A DNA stretch of 64,000 nt from Shewanella marina JCM 15074. GTDB taxonomy: Bacteria; Pseudomonadota; Gammaproteobacteria; Enterobacterales; Shewanellaceae. The notes below the pieces were generated by a model, which ran no database searches, had not been told where the DNA came from, and saw only the letters and a program-made list of their open reading frames with translations. The translations under genes were made by a program, and so were the position numbers. Where the stretch lies: positions 1 through 64,000 of the forward strand of contig NZ_BALM01000023.1 of NCBI RefSeq assembly GCF_000614975.1. Reading direction: 5' to 3'. This document shows positions 46,505 through 56,436 of this stretch, piece after piece (position 1 is the first letter of the stretch; each line of letters starts with the position of its first letter).

Positions 46505-48554
46505 ATGAGAAAAATGCTTTTAGCTGTAGTTGTCGGCGGATTATTTACCAGTTCGTCAGTATGGGCATTATCGCCTACGATTCAAGTCAATGAGTTACCC
46601 CAACTAACACAGGAGCCACAGCACGCTGTGGCAAGTAAACGGGTCACTGGTCTCTATACCCGTTCACATTATCATCGTTTTGATCTAAACGATGCCTTTT
46701 CTGAGCAAATCTTCAACCGTTATCTTAAACAATTAGATTTCAGACGTAATGTATTAACCCAAGCTGATATCAATAGCTTTATGCCATATGAAAATCAGTT
46801 TGATAATATGATGAAATCTGGTGATCTAGCTCCTGCATACAAAATGTATGATTTAGTGCAAAAAAGACGTTACCAGCGTTTTGAATATGCATTATCTTTG
46901 CTTAATAAAGATAAACCGATGGATTTTGCTGTTAAAGGCGATAAATATCAATTTGATCGTGAAGATGCCGCTTGGCCAAAAAATGAAGCTGAGTTAAATG
47001 AATTATGGCGTCAACGTGTTAAATATGATGCATTAAATCTGAAAATGACGGGTAAAACGTGGCCTGAAATAGTCAATATTTTAGATAAGCGTTATAACAA
47101 CGCCATTAAGCGTTTATCACAAACCAAAAGCGAAGATGTTTTTCAAGGTGTGATGAATGCGTTTTCTCGAAGTGTCGAGCCGCATACTAGCTATTTATCT
47201 CCTCGTAATGCTGAACGTTTCCAAATGGAAATGAATTTGAGTCTCGAGGGCATTGGCGCGGTATTACAAGCTGATGATGACTATACGGTCATTAAGAGCA
47301 TGGTCAAAGGTGGACCGGCTGAGAAAAGTGAAAAGCTTTCACCAGAAGATAAGATTGTTGGTGTTGGTCAAGAAGGCGAAGAGATTGTTGATGTAATTGG
47401 CTGGCGTCTTGAGACGTAGTTGAGCTGATTAAAGGCCCTAAAGATAGTACTGTGACATTAGAGATCCTGCCTGAAAAAGGTGGAGCTAATGCTAAAACAT
47501 TCAAAGTGACCATTAAGCGAGATAAAATTCGTTTAGAAGATCGAGCAGCGACCTCTAAAGTAGTTGAACCTAAAGAGGGACAATATGCAGGTCAAAAAAT
47601 TGGGGTAATACAGATCCCTGGTTTTTACATGAATTTAACCAAAGACGTAGAAAAAGAGTTAGCTAAGCTAGAAGCTGATAAAGTTGATGGCGTTATTATT
47701 GATTTACGTCGTAATGGTGGTGGTGCGTTAACAGAAGCAACACTATTAACTGGATTATTTATCGATAAAGGTCCAGTGGTACAAATTAGAGATGCTAATG
47801 GCCGTATTTCACAAAATAGTGATCATGATGGCAAGAGTCTCTATAAAGGTCCGTTAGTCGTGATGGTTGATCGCTATAGTGCTTCGGCATCTGAAATTTT
47901 TGCTGCAGCATTACAAGATTATGATCGTGCCGTGATTGTCGGTGAGTCGACTTTTGGTAAAGGTACTGTACAGCAGCATAAGAGTTTAGGTCGAATTTAT
48001 GATATGTATGATAAAGACCTTGGTCATGTGCAATATACGATTGCTAAATTTTACCGTATTAATGGCGGCAGTACCAGATTAAAGGGGTAACACCTGATAT
48101 CCCATTCCCAAGTGCACTTGAAGTAGGGGAATATGGTGAAGCAGAAGAAGATAATGCATTACCATGGGATAAAATCGCGAAAGCAAAATATAATGAATTG
48201 TTTGAAATCACCCCTGCATTAGTGAGCAAATTAGATAACGAACATAAACAACGTATAAAAAATAACGTTGAGTTTGGTTACATTGCAGATGATATTGAAT
48301 ACTTCAAAGCACATCATGATGATAAATCTGTATCGCTAGTTGAAAGCGAGCGTGTGACAAAGCAAGATGATGAAGATAAAAAAGAGCTTGAGCGTACTAA
48401 TGAACGATTACAAGCTCAAGGGCTAAAACCAGTAAAATCGTTAGATGATGTTGACGATAAGATGGAAGCGCCCGATCCTTATTTAGATGAAGCAGTACTG
48501 ATCACCCTTGACTTAGCTCATATGGATCAGATTGCTCATAAAAAAACTAAATAA
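46505..48554 (+). CDS. prc: tail-specific protease Prc, two frameshifts
   Basis: A periplasmic C-terminal processing protease of about 684 residues with a signal peptide (1-22, ending SSVWA), a PDZ domain and a Ser-Lys dyad (YSASASEIF, then GESTFGKGTVQ). It trims PBP3 and degrades MepS in E. coli. The frame breaks twice. At 47412-47413 (CTTGAGACG) one base restores LDDVVELIKGPKDSTVTLE. At 48074-48075 one missing C restores GGSTQIKGVTPDIPFPSALE. Start ATG 46505 follows AAGGAG by ten bases; TTG codons just before are alternatives. Confidence 0.92.
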
Positions 48555-48569
48555 GATTAGTTACTAATT

Positions 48570-48594
48570 AAAACGCGCTTAGGCGCGTTTTTTT
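48570..48594 (+). terminator. intrinsic terminator after prc
   Basis: AAAACGCGC / GCGCGTTTTTTT with a TTAG loop. Confidence 0.92.
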
Positions 48595-48775
48595 GTTTAT
48601 ATGATAACCCGTTTAATTTTAAGTTATGTTCACTTTTATCAATGAAGATAATCGATGTTTATATCAAAAATTAAACGGACTAACTAAAGACCAATATCCT
48701 CGGTAAGCGTATATTGGTGAGATACCATTGTTTTAATTTTTTTAATCACAATTTTGATTAGTTTAAGGGGCAATT

Positions 48776-51337
48776 ATGTCGCAAGTTACTGCAAAGTTTT
48801 TGAAGGATTATCAGTCTCCTAAATTTACAATCGAGAACATCAATTTAGATGTTAATTTACTCGGTGCGCAAACTCGCGTCGTTGCTACTAGTCAGGTGCA
48901 AAGACTAGATAGCGCGGCTAAGGTGCTCGTTTTAGATGGTGAGTCATTACAGCTGAGTTCGGTAAAGATCAATGGTCAAGCGGTAGAGTATATCGAGGCT
49001 GATGGTAAGTTATCGATTACAGTTGATTTTGATCAATTTGAATTAGAAATTGTGACTATATTAGATCCTGCTGCCAACACCAGTCTTGAAGGTTTATATA
49101 TGTCAGATGGGGCATATTGCACTCAATGTGAAGCAGAGGGCTTTAGACGTATTACCTATTATCTAGATCGCCCTGATGTGTTAGCCAAATTTACCGTTCG
49201 TATTGAAGCTGATAAAGCCCAATTTCCTTATTTATTAAGTAATGGCAATCCAATTGATGCTGGTGAGCTTGATGGTGGTCGTCATTTTGTTTGTTGGCAA
49301 GATCCATTTCCTAAGCCATGTTACTTATTTGCGTTAGTTGCTGGTGACTTCGACTTATTAGAAGATAAATTTACCACTCGAAGTGGTCGTGATGTTAAGT
49401 TACAAGTTTTTGTTGATAAAGGTAATTTATCAAAATCACAGCATGCGATGGCATCATTGAAAAAAGCAATGGAATGGGATGAGTCACGCTTTGGCCTAGA
49501 GTATGATTTAGATATTTATATGATTGTGGCTGTGGATTTCTTTAACATGGGCGCAATGGAAAACAAAGGTTTAAACGTTTTCAACACAAAATATGTGTTA
49601 GCCGATAAAGCGACTGCGACTGATGTGGATTATCACGGTATTGAAGCGGTAATTGGTCATGAATATTTCCATAACTGGACGGGTAACCGTATCACTTGCC
49701 GTGATTGGTTCCAATTAAGCTTAAAAGAGGGCTTAACCGTATTCCGTGACCAAGAATTTAGTTCAGATATGGGTTCTCGTGCAGTGAACCGTATTAATGC
49801 GATTAAGGTGATTAAAAACCAACAATTCGCTGAAGATACCGGTCCAATGGCGCATCCAATTCGCCCTGAATCTGTGATGGAAATGAATAATTTCTACACA
49901 GTCACGGTATACAACAAAGGCGCAGAAGTTATTCGTATGCTGCACACTTTGCTTGGCGAAGAAGGTTTCCAAGCTGGCATGCGTTTATATGTTGAGCGTC
50001 ACGATGGTCATGCGGTAACTTGTGATGATTTTGTGGCTGCGATGGAAGATGCAAGTGGTGTAGATTTAGCGCTTTTCCGTCGCTGGTATAGCCAATCAGG
50101 TACGCCAATTGTAAATGTGATGGACAGTTATGATGCTAATAAGAAACGTTATACGCTGACATTAAAGCAACATACTCCGGCAACAGCCGAACAGGCAGTA
50201 AAACAAGCATTACATATCCCATTCTCAATTGAGTTATTAGCTGCGGACGGACATAGTTTATTAAATAAAGTGCTCGATTTTGTAGAAAATGAACAAGAGT
50301 TTGTATTTGATAATATTGATCAGAAGCCGTTGGTTTCACTGCTACAAGATTTTTCTGCGCCGGTGAAGTTAGTTTACAATTTTAGTATTGAACACCTTGT
50401 GCATTTAATGCAATTTGCAACAAGTGAAGTTGCACGTTGGGAAGCATCTGTAAACTTGTTTAGTCAGACGGTTTGGCAAAATGTCGCTAAGCTAGCTGCT
50501 GAGCAAGCGATGGTGGTTGATCCTCGTGTTGTTGATGCGTTTAGAGCGGTTATGTTAGCGACAGATCTTGATGCTGAGTTAGTGGCTGAAATTCTGACGT
50601 TACCAAGTCTGTCTGCATTAGTAGAACAAGTTGATAGTGTGGATTTAGATGCGTTAACGGCAGCTAGACGCTATGTTGTCGACACAATCGCGAATGAATG
50701 TGAAGATGAGTTGCTCGCTAAATATCGTCAATTAGCACAAGAGCAAACTATTGGTGCACGCGCACTTAAAAATAGCTGTTTGATACTGTTAACCAGTACT
50801 GCTGTGGATATTGATACGCTAGTACAGCAACAATATCAACAAGCAGATAATATGACAGACTCATTAGCAGCATTACAAGCAGCCAATGTCGGTGCATTAG
50901 CATGTAGACAAGCATTATTGACTGACTTTGAAGCGCAATGGAAAGATACGCCATTGGTGATGGATAAATGGTTTGCACTGCAGGCATGTTTTAATAATGA
51001 GCAAGTATTTGATGCAATCGAAAACTTAAAACAACACAGTGCGTTTAGTTTTGAAAATCCTAACCGTGTTCGCTCTATTATTGGTAGTTTTGCGATGGCT
51101 AACTTAGCGCAATTCCATCGTGTAGACGGTCGTGGCTATCAATTACTGACTGATTGGTTAATCGTGCTGAATAAAGTTAACCCACAAGTTGCCGCTAGAA
51201 TGATTACACCTTTAATTCAATTTGGTAAATTTGACCAATCTCGTCAACAATTGATTAAGGTTCAATTACAGCGTTTGATGGATCTGCCTGATTTATCAAA
51301 AGACTTATATGAGAAAGTATTTAAAGCACTCGCTTAA
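48776..51337 (+). CDS. pepN: aminopeptidase N PepN (M1 family)
   Basis: An 853-residue zinc aminopeptidase. The substrate-binding GAMEN is at 259-263, zinc ligands and catalytic Glu are in HEYFH at 295-299, and the third ligand Glu318 is in LSLKEGL. A four-domain M1 architecture of standard length. It is the major cytosolic aminopeptidase in enterobacteria. ATG 48776 follows a GGGG ribosome site. Confidence 0.96.
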   Translation: MSQVTAKFLKDYQSPKFTIENINLDVNLLGAQTRVVATSQVQRLDSAAKVLVLDGESLQLSSVKINGQAVEYIEADGKLSITVDFDQFELEIVTILDPAANTSLEGLYMSDGAYCTQCEAEGFRRITYYLDRPDVLAKFTVRIEADKAQFPYLLSNGNPIDAGELDGGRHFVCWQDPFPKPCYLFALVAGDFDLLEDKFTTRSGRDVKLQVFVDKGNLSKSQHAMASLKKAMEWDESRFGLEYDLDIYMIVAVDFFNMGAMENKGLNVFNTKYVLADKATATDVDYHGIEAVIGHEYFHNWTGNRITCRDWFQLSLKEGLTVFRDQEFSSDMGSRAVNRINAIKVIKNQQFAEDTGPMAHPIRPESVMEMNNFYTVTVYNKGAEVIRMLHTLLGEEGFQAGMRLYVERHDGHAVTCDDFVAAMEDASGVDLALFRRWYSQSGTPIVNVMDSYDANKKRYTLTLKQHTPATAEQAVKQALHIPFSIELLAADGHSLLNKVLDFVENEQEFVFDNIDQKPLVSLLQDFSAPVKLVYNFSIEHLVHLMQFATSEVARWEASVNLFSQTVWQNVAKLAAEQAMVVDPRVVDAFRAVMLATDLDAELVAEILTLPSLSALVEQVDSVDLDALTAARRYVVDTIANECEDELLAKYRQLAQEQTIGARALKNSCLILLTSTAVDIDTLVQQQYQQADNMTDSLAALQAANVGALACRQALLTDFEAQWKDTPLVMDKWFALQACFNNEQVFDAIENLKQHSAFSFENPNRVRSIIGSFAMANLAQFHRVDGRGYQLLTDWLIVLNKVNPQVAARMITPLIQFGKFDQSRQQLIKVQLQRLMDLPDLSKDLYEKVFKALA

Positions 51338-51346
51338 TTAATTCGT

Positions 51347-51380
51347 GAAAGGCCATAATATTTTATGGCCTTTCATTTTT
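51347..51380 (+). terminator. intrinsic terminator after pepN
   Basis: GAAAGGCCATAA / TTATGGCCTTTC followed by a T-run. Confidence 0.9.
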
Positions 51381-51429
51381 ACACGTAAATATAGGCTATT
51401 ACATTCTGTCTGGAGCGTTAATTTTAGGG

Positions 51430-51645
51430 ATGAAATTTGAGTTTCATATGGCTTTGCCAAGCCACGAATTGATTTATTATTACCAAGGCAATATTAATCA
51501 AATAGAAGTCACTTGTTTTAACGGCCAGCGACTATGGATTAATGCGCGTCACTTTCGCCAATTTGTATCAATCGAAGGTATCTATGGGCGCTTTCAATTA
51601 ATCACAAATGAGCAGGGGAGTTTTGTTTCTTTAATAAAGTTTTAG
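51430..51645 (+). CDS. DUF2835 family protein
   Basis: A 71-residue protein resembling DUF2835 (YYQGNINQIEVTCFNGQRLW, then PxxLRxFVSxEGIxGxF-like text). Function is unknown. As I recall, it commonly sits beside pepN in Shewanella and related genera. Confidence 0.75.
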   Translation: MKFEFHMALPSHELIYYYQGNINQIEVTCFNGQRLWINARHFRQFVSIEGIYGRFQLITNEQGSFVSLIKF

Positions 51646-51954
51646 AGTATTTACTTCAAACGAGTGAATGTATTATTTTTTATCCATCTTTTGCTAATAT
51701 AATTTTTAAGGTCATGTTTTTTAAAAGAAACTTTTTTTACTATTAAACTCATCAAGTTACGACAGTTAGTTTTTCAAATGCTTATCTATTCTTATCCCTC
51801 TTAAAAAGCTCTAAAGTCACTGATCTTTATCTAAATTTCTTTATCCCATTACTTGCCCATTTTACAAAAAACCTGTAACAATATTGTTACTCATATGCTA
51901 TTTAGTTGTTGGCATGACTATTAAAATATAAATCCGATATTCGGAGAAGCTAAC
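51646..51954. other. AT-rich promoter region of the DUF1302 cluster
   Basis: About 309 bases without an ORF. It holds the perfect palindrome at 51875-51890, an extended AT-rich run and the CGGAGAAG ribosome site of the next gene. Confidence 0.6.
51875..51890. promoter_or_regulatory. perfect 16 bp palindrome, candidate operator
   Basis: GTAACAATATTGTTAC is fully self-complementary and lies about 65 bases before the DUF1302 start. Its size and symmetry suit a dimeric repressor or activator. The cognate regulator is not in this window. Confidence 0.55.
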
Positions 51955-53994
51955 ATGAAGATTGTTAAACGTTTTAATCGTTCAACACTGGCATTAGGGA
52001 TTTCGTCAGTTTTAACTCTTGGTTTGATGCAACCTGCAGAAGCTGTTTCTTTCAATCTTGGTGATATTGAAGGAACATTTGATTCAACATGGACTTTAGG
52101 TGCTAGTTATCGTACCGAAGAACGTGATTGGGATAACCTTATCGGTAAAGTGAATCATCCACGTTTTGATTGGAGTGGCTATTCCGCTTTTGGTAATACT
52201 AAATATACTGCTGCTGAAATTTGGGCGCAGCCAGGTTCATATTCAAGTAACAACGATCTTAGTGATTTAATGTATACCCGAGGTAAATCAACTTCTGAAA
52301 TTTTTAAAGGTCTTCATGAATTATCTTTAGCATATGAGAATTTTGGTTTGTTTGCTCGTGGCATGTATTTCTATGATAAAAGACTTAATGATGGGGACTT
52401 TGGTTACCATAATCCTATTACTGGACAAGCTTTTGACCCGTGTGCAGATAAGCGTGCAGAAGAAGTTCAGTGTAAAGATATTCGTTTACTCGATGCCTTC
52501 ATCTATGCGGATTTTGATTTTAATGATGGTGCCAACCCTCTGTCAGTTCGAGTGGGTAACCAGGTGGTCTCTTGGGGTGAGAGTACCTTAATCTCGCACG
52601 GTATTGGTATTATTAACCCCGTCGATTTAAATATTCTTCGTGCACCTGGCTCAGAGCTTAAAGAAGCATTTAGACCGCAGGGCATGGTGTGGGCTTCATT
52701 TGGTATTACGGACTCACTTTCTGTAGAGGCTTTTTATCAATATGAATGGGAACCCGTTTGGATCCCTGCGCCTGGTTCATACTTCTCAACTAACGATTTT
52801 GCTGGTTATGGCGGTTACGCCAATAACGCTCAGTTAGGCTTTAATGCTAACCCTGATATTCCACTCGACTTTGTGGTTGAAGAATATAATCGTTTATCAC
52901 AAATGATCGCTTCTGGTCAGAATATTGATACCACGACCTTAATTAATATGGCATTAGCATATCCGACTAAAGTGACGCTAGTTGAGGATGAGGCTGAACC
53001 AGATGATGATGGTCAATATGGTGTGAAGGTTGGCTATTATGCACCTGAGTTAAATGATACCGAATTTGGTTTCTACTTTATTAATTACCATAGTCGTCGT
53101 CCATTGATTAGCGGTACTGCTGCTGATTTCTCTACTTCTTCAATGCTTCTTGATTTATCTACATTAGGCCAGAATGCTGGTCAGGTTGACCGTGATTTAC
53201 TGTTAGGGCTGAATAGTTTTTCAAAAGCACAAATTGTTTATCCTGAAGATATTAAATTATATGGTTTTAGTTTTAACACATCGTTAGGCGATACCTCGGT
53301 GGCAGGTGAAATTGCCCATAGACAGGATGAACCGCTGCAGATTGATGATGTAGAGCTGCTTTTTGCTGGTATGCCACAGCAGTTAGCTAATGCAGGACTC
53401 CGCCCTGATTTAGATGGTATTTCACAGTTAAAAGGGGTTCAGGCTGGTGATACGGTTGATGGCTTTATTAGGCTTGATACCACTCAGGCTCAGATGACAT
53501 TCACTCATCTACTTGGCCCGACATTAGGTGCTGATAGCTTTGTTGCATTAGCCGAAGTGGGCGGCGTGTGGATCCATGATATGCCGGGGTTTGATGAACT
53601 GCGTTTAAATGGTCCAGGTACAGGGCGCTCAGGTGGTAACCCTGATATGCCTGGTATTGTACAGGCCCTTCATAATGGACCTGAAACTAATCCATTTCCA
53701 ACTGATTTTGCTTGGGGTTATCGTTTAGTCGGCAAAGCGACTTATAACAATGTGCTTGGTGCCTTTAATGTATCACCGCGAATGATCTTCTCACATGATG
53801 TTGATGGTATTACGCCAGATCCAATGTTCTTATTTACCGAAGGACGTAAATCTTTATCTGTCGGTGTCGCTGTTGATTACCAAAGTAGCTGGGGATTTGA
53901 TATGTCATACAACAGTTTCTTTGGTGGTGTAGGTACAACCAATTTATTAGCTGACCGTGATTATCTGTCATTTAACGTCAAGTTTTCGATTTAA
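51955..53994 (+). CDS. DUF1302 outer-membrane beta-barrel protein
   Basis: A 679-residue secreted protein with a signal peptide (1-30, ending PAEA). The sequence SFNLGDIEGTFDSTWTLGAS is the standard DUF1302 opening. The rest has alternating aromatic/Gly beta-strand patterns and ends in the Phe-rich strand LSFNVKFSI with terminal aromatic/hydrophobic residues of an outer-membrane barrel. The gene leads a cluster with DUF1329, a propeller and an MMPL pump, which suggests a channel for hydrophobic cargo; that role is inferred. Confidence 0.87.
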   Translation: MKIVKRFNRSTLALGISSVLTLGLMQPAEAVSFNLGDIEGTFDSTWTLGASYRTEERDWDNLIGKVNHPRFDWSGYSAFGNTKYTAAEIWAQPGSYSSNNDLSDLMYTRGKSTSEIFKGLHELSLAYENFGLFARGMYFYDKRLNDGDFGYHNPITGQAFDPCADKRAEEVQCKDIRLLDAFIYADFDFNDGANPLSVRVGNQVVSWGESTLISHGIGIINPVDLNILRAPGSELKEAFRPQGMVWASFGITDSLSVEAFYQYEWEPVWIPAPGSYFSTNDFAGYGGYANNAQLGFNANPDIPLDFVVEEYNRLSQMIASGQNIDTTTLINMALAYPTKVTLVEDEAEPDDDGQYGVKVGYYAPELNDTEFGFYFINYHSRRPLISGTAADFSTSSMLLDLSTLGQNAGQVDRDLLLGLNSFSKAQIVYPEDIKLYGFSFNTSLGDTSVAGEIAHRQDEPLQIDDVELLFAGMPQQLANAGLRPDLDGISQLKGVQAGDTVDGFIRLDTTQAQMTFTHLLGPTLGADSFVALAEVGGVWIHDMPGFDELRLNGPGTGRSGGNPDMPGIVQALHNGPETNPFPTDFAWGYRLVGKATYNNVLGAFNVSPRMIFSHDVDGITPDPMFLFTEGRKSLSVGVAVDYQSSWGFDMSYNSFFGGVGTTNLLADRDYLSFNVKFSI

Positions 53995-54008
53995 TAAGGA
54001 AGATGATA

Positions 54009-55364
54009 ATGAAGCAACATAGTTTACTTTCTTTAGCGGTCATGCTGGCTTTTACTGCCAATGCGAAAGTGTCTCAACAAGAGGCAGATCAATTAGGTAA
54101 AAACTTAACGCCACTTGGAGCTGAGCAAGCGGCAAATGCTGATGGTTCAATTCCTGAATGGAACGGTGGTTTAACTCAACCCGTTGCTGGTTATGAAAAA
54201 GGGATGCATCATCCAGATCCTTATAGTCAAGACAAGGTGTTATATACCATAACTAATGCTAATAAATCACAATATCAAAAGTTTTTAACACTGGGTCAGA
54301 ATAAGTTATTTGAAACCTATCCTGATAGTTTCAAAATGAATGTTTATCAGACTCACCGCAGCGCATCAAATCCGCAATTTGTTTATGATGCAACTAAAGC
54401 GAATGCCAGCCGTGCCGAGTTAGTTGCGAATGGTAATGGTATCTCTGGCGCATCTATTGGTGTGCCGTTTCCTATTCCCGCTAATGGCTTAGAAGCTATT
54501 TGGAACCATATTCTTCGTTTTAGAGGCGTTGATATTGAAACGGCTCGAAGTCAAGCGGCTCCAACTGCGGGAGGTTCTTATACCCTAGTTGAAACAGCCG
54601 AAGAGATTCGATTCCAGTATTCACGTCCTGAAATGACGTTAGATAAACTTAAAGACGAAAATACTCTGTTCTTTTTTAAACAGGTCGTAACTCAGCCTGC
54701 AAGATTGGCGGGTACTGCGCTGCTCGTGAAAGAGACCATGGATCAAGAAGCTCAGCCACGCCAAGCTTGGACTTATAACACTGGCCAACGCCGAGTTCGT
54801 AAGGCCCCTAATGTCGCTTTTGACACGCCGGGTACAGTGTCTGATGGTTTAAGAACCACTGATGATTTTGATATGTTTAATGGTTCACCTTCGCGCTATA
54901 ACTGGGAGTTGGTTGGCAAACAAGAAGTACTTATTCCATATAATGATTATCGCTTGCATTCAGATAAGCTTGATTATGAGGATATTTTGACGCCTGGGCA
55001 TATTAATCCAGATCTTGTTCGTTGGGAGAAGCACCGAGTTTGGCATGTTAAAGCGACGCTAAAGCCTGGTATGCGTCATATCTATAAAACACGAGACTTC
55101 TATCTTGATGAAGATTCATGGCAGGTTTCTGTTGCGGACTTATACGATAATCGAGATGAGCTATATCGCGTTGCTTTCGCACATGGCTTGAATTATTACG
55201 AAGTGCCGACTCATTGGAGTACTTTAGAAGTATTCCATGATCTGCAGTCTCGTCGTTATATCGCCATGGGATTAGATAATGAAGGGCGTATGTATAACTT
55301 TGATGCGAAGTTAAGTTCTTCAAGCTTCACACCAGCTGCACTTCGCCGTAAAGGTATACGATAG
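54009..55364 (+). CDS. DUF1329 periplasmic/outer-membrane protein (LolB-like fold)
   Basis: A protein of about 451 residues with a short signal peptide (MKQHSLLSLAVMLAFTANA) and the DUF1329 opening LGKNLTPLGAEQAANADGSI. Later blocks (WELVGKQEVLIPYNDYRLHS and the DEDSWQVSVADLYDNRDELY region) are typical. The family is thought to share the LolA/LolB lipid-binding beta-sheet. I choose the ATG at 54009 because AAGGA lies eight bases upstream; the ATG at 54003 would be too close. Confidence 0.87.
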   Translation: MKQHSLLSLAVMLAFTANAKVSQQEADQLGKNLTPLGAEQAANADGSIPEWNGGLTQPVAGYEKGMHHPDPYSQDKVLYTITNANKSQYQKFLTLGQNKLFETYPDSFKMNVYQTHRSASNPQFVYDATKANASRAELVANGNGISGASIGVPFPIPANGLEAIWNHILRFRGVDIETARSQAAPTAGGSYTLVETAEEIRFQYSRPEMTLDKLKDENTLFFFKQVVTQPARLAGTALLVKETMDQEAQPRQAWTYNTGQRRVRKAPNVAFDTPGTVSDGLRTTDDFDMFNGSPSRYNWELVGKQEVLIPYNDYRLHSDKLDYEDILTPGHINPDLVRWEKHRVWHVKATLKPGMRHIYKTRDFYLDEDSWQVSVADLYDNRDELYRVAFAHGLNYYEVPTHWSTLEVFHDLQSRRYIAMGLDNEGRMYNFDAKLSSSSFTPAALRRKGIR

Positions 55365-55370
55365 TAGATT

Positions 55371-55399
55371 AGGCCCATCAAATTCGATTTGATGGGCCT
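55371..55399 (+). terminator. strong intercistronic hairpin between DUF1329 and the YCF48 gene
   Basis: A 13 bp perfect stem AGGCCCATCAAAT / ATTTGATGGGCCT with a TCG loop followed by only four T residues. It may act as a leaky terminator or an mRNA stabiliser, giving more DUF1302/DUF1329 than downstream proteins. Confidence 0.75.
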
Positions 55400-55416
55400 T
55401 TTAATAGGATTATATT

Positions 55417-56424
55417 ATGCTGAAAAAATGTTTTTTTAGCTTGTTTGGCCTGCTTTATGTCAGTTTTATTTCCCCAAGTTATAGTGCTAACGATCAACGA
55501 CTCCAAATTCAACCATTAGCTGAAACATCTCTTCTTACAGATATTGTGGCAACACCATCCTCAATGATAACTGTTGGTCAGCATGGTCATGTCTTGCGTT
55601 ATGATTATCCTAGTTCACAGTGGCGACAAGTTGAAACACCCACTAAGAGTCTGTTAACCAAAGTCTTTTTTATTGATGAAATGAAAGGTTGGGCTGTCGG
55701 CCATGACGCGACTATTTTACATACTGCTGATGGTGGCTTGACTTGGAAAATGCAGATGTTTGCACCTGAGCTGGAGAAACCTTTTTTAGATGTACTTTTT
55801 TTCGATGCTCAACACGGGGTAGCCGTGGGGGCTTATGGTCTTTTTTATCGAACAATTGATGGCGGCCAGCATTGGAGTGAAGAGTTTCATCAAGAATTAT
55901 TGTTTGAAGAAGATATTGCATATTTGGCTGAGCTTAAAACTGAGAATGAGCAACTTTATTTAAGTGAACGTGAAGCCTTGCTACCACATTTTAATCGTAT
56001 TGAACGCATAGATGAGCAACATTTAATGGTTGTTGGAGAATTAGGGTTGATTGCTATATCAGCAGATCAAGGGCATCTATTTTCAGCGGTAGACAGTCCT
56101 TATGAGGGCTCATTCTTTAATATTCTTAACACTGGCAACGCTCTATATGTGATGGGGTTAAGAGGACATCTATTTAAAACTGTTTGGCCTGATATGCAAT
56201 GGTTACAAATTTCGACACCATCTCAAACATCAATTAATGCTGCGTTAGCTCAGCCAGATTCCATTACAACAGTCGGTAACGGTGGTGTGATTATGAATGT
56301 GACTAAAGCTGATGTCGCCACGATTGAGTCACAGCAACTAGGACAAGATATTGTGGCACTAGCTATCGACAAGTTGGGTGATATTTGGGTGGTGGGCAGT
56401 AAAGGCGTACAACAATTAAAATAA
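55417..56424 (+). CDS. YCF48/BNR-type periplasmic beta-propeller
   Basis: A 335-residue protein with a signal peptide (1-24, ending PSYSA). It has repeated blades such as KGWAVGHDATILHTADGGLT and HGVAVGAYGLFYRTIDGGQH; these 'GxxG-ATILxTxDGGxTW' units are the YCF48/photosystem II assembly-factor-like BNR repeats. It is likely a soluble or envelope-bound scaffold for the neighbouring MMPL pump. Its spacing to the next gene is 12 bases. Confidence 0.83.
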   Translation: MLKKCFFSLFGLLYVSFISPSYSANDQRLQIQPLAETSLLTDIVATPSSMITVGQHGHVLRYDYPSSQWRQVETPTKSLLTKVFFIDEMKGWAVGHDATILHTADGGLTWKMQMFAPELEKPFLDVLFFDAQHGVAVGAYGLFYRTIDGGQHWSEEFHQELLFEEDIAYLAELKTENEQLYLSEREALLPHFNRIERIDEQHLMVVGELGLIAISADQGHLFSAVDSPYEGSFFNILNTGNALYVMGLRGHLFKTVWPDMQWLQISTPSQTSINAALAQPDSITTVGNGGVIMNVTKADVATIESQQLGQDIVALAIDKLGDIWVVGSKGVQQLK

Positions 56425-56436
56425 TAAGGTACCAAT

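Noticed and set aside
47395-47455. Programmed ribosomal frameshift in prc
   Set aside because: No slippery heptamer, stem or pseudoknot is apparent, prc is not known to use one, and many unrelated genes here show the same kind of break.
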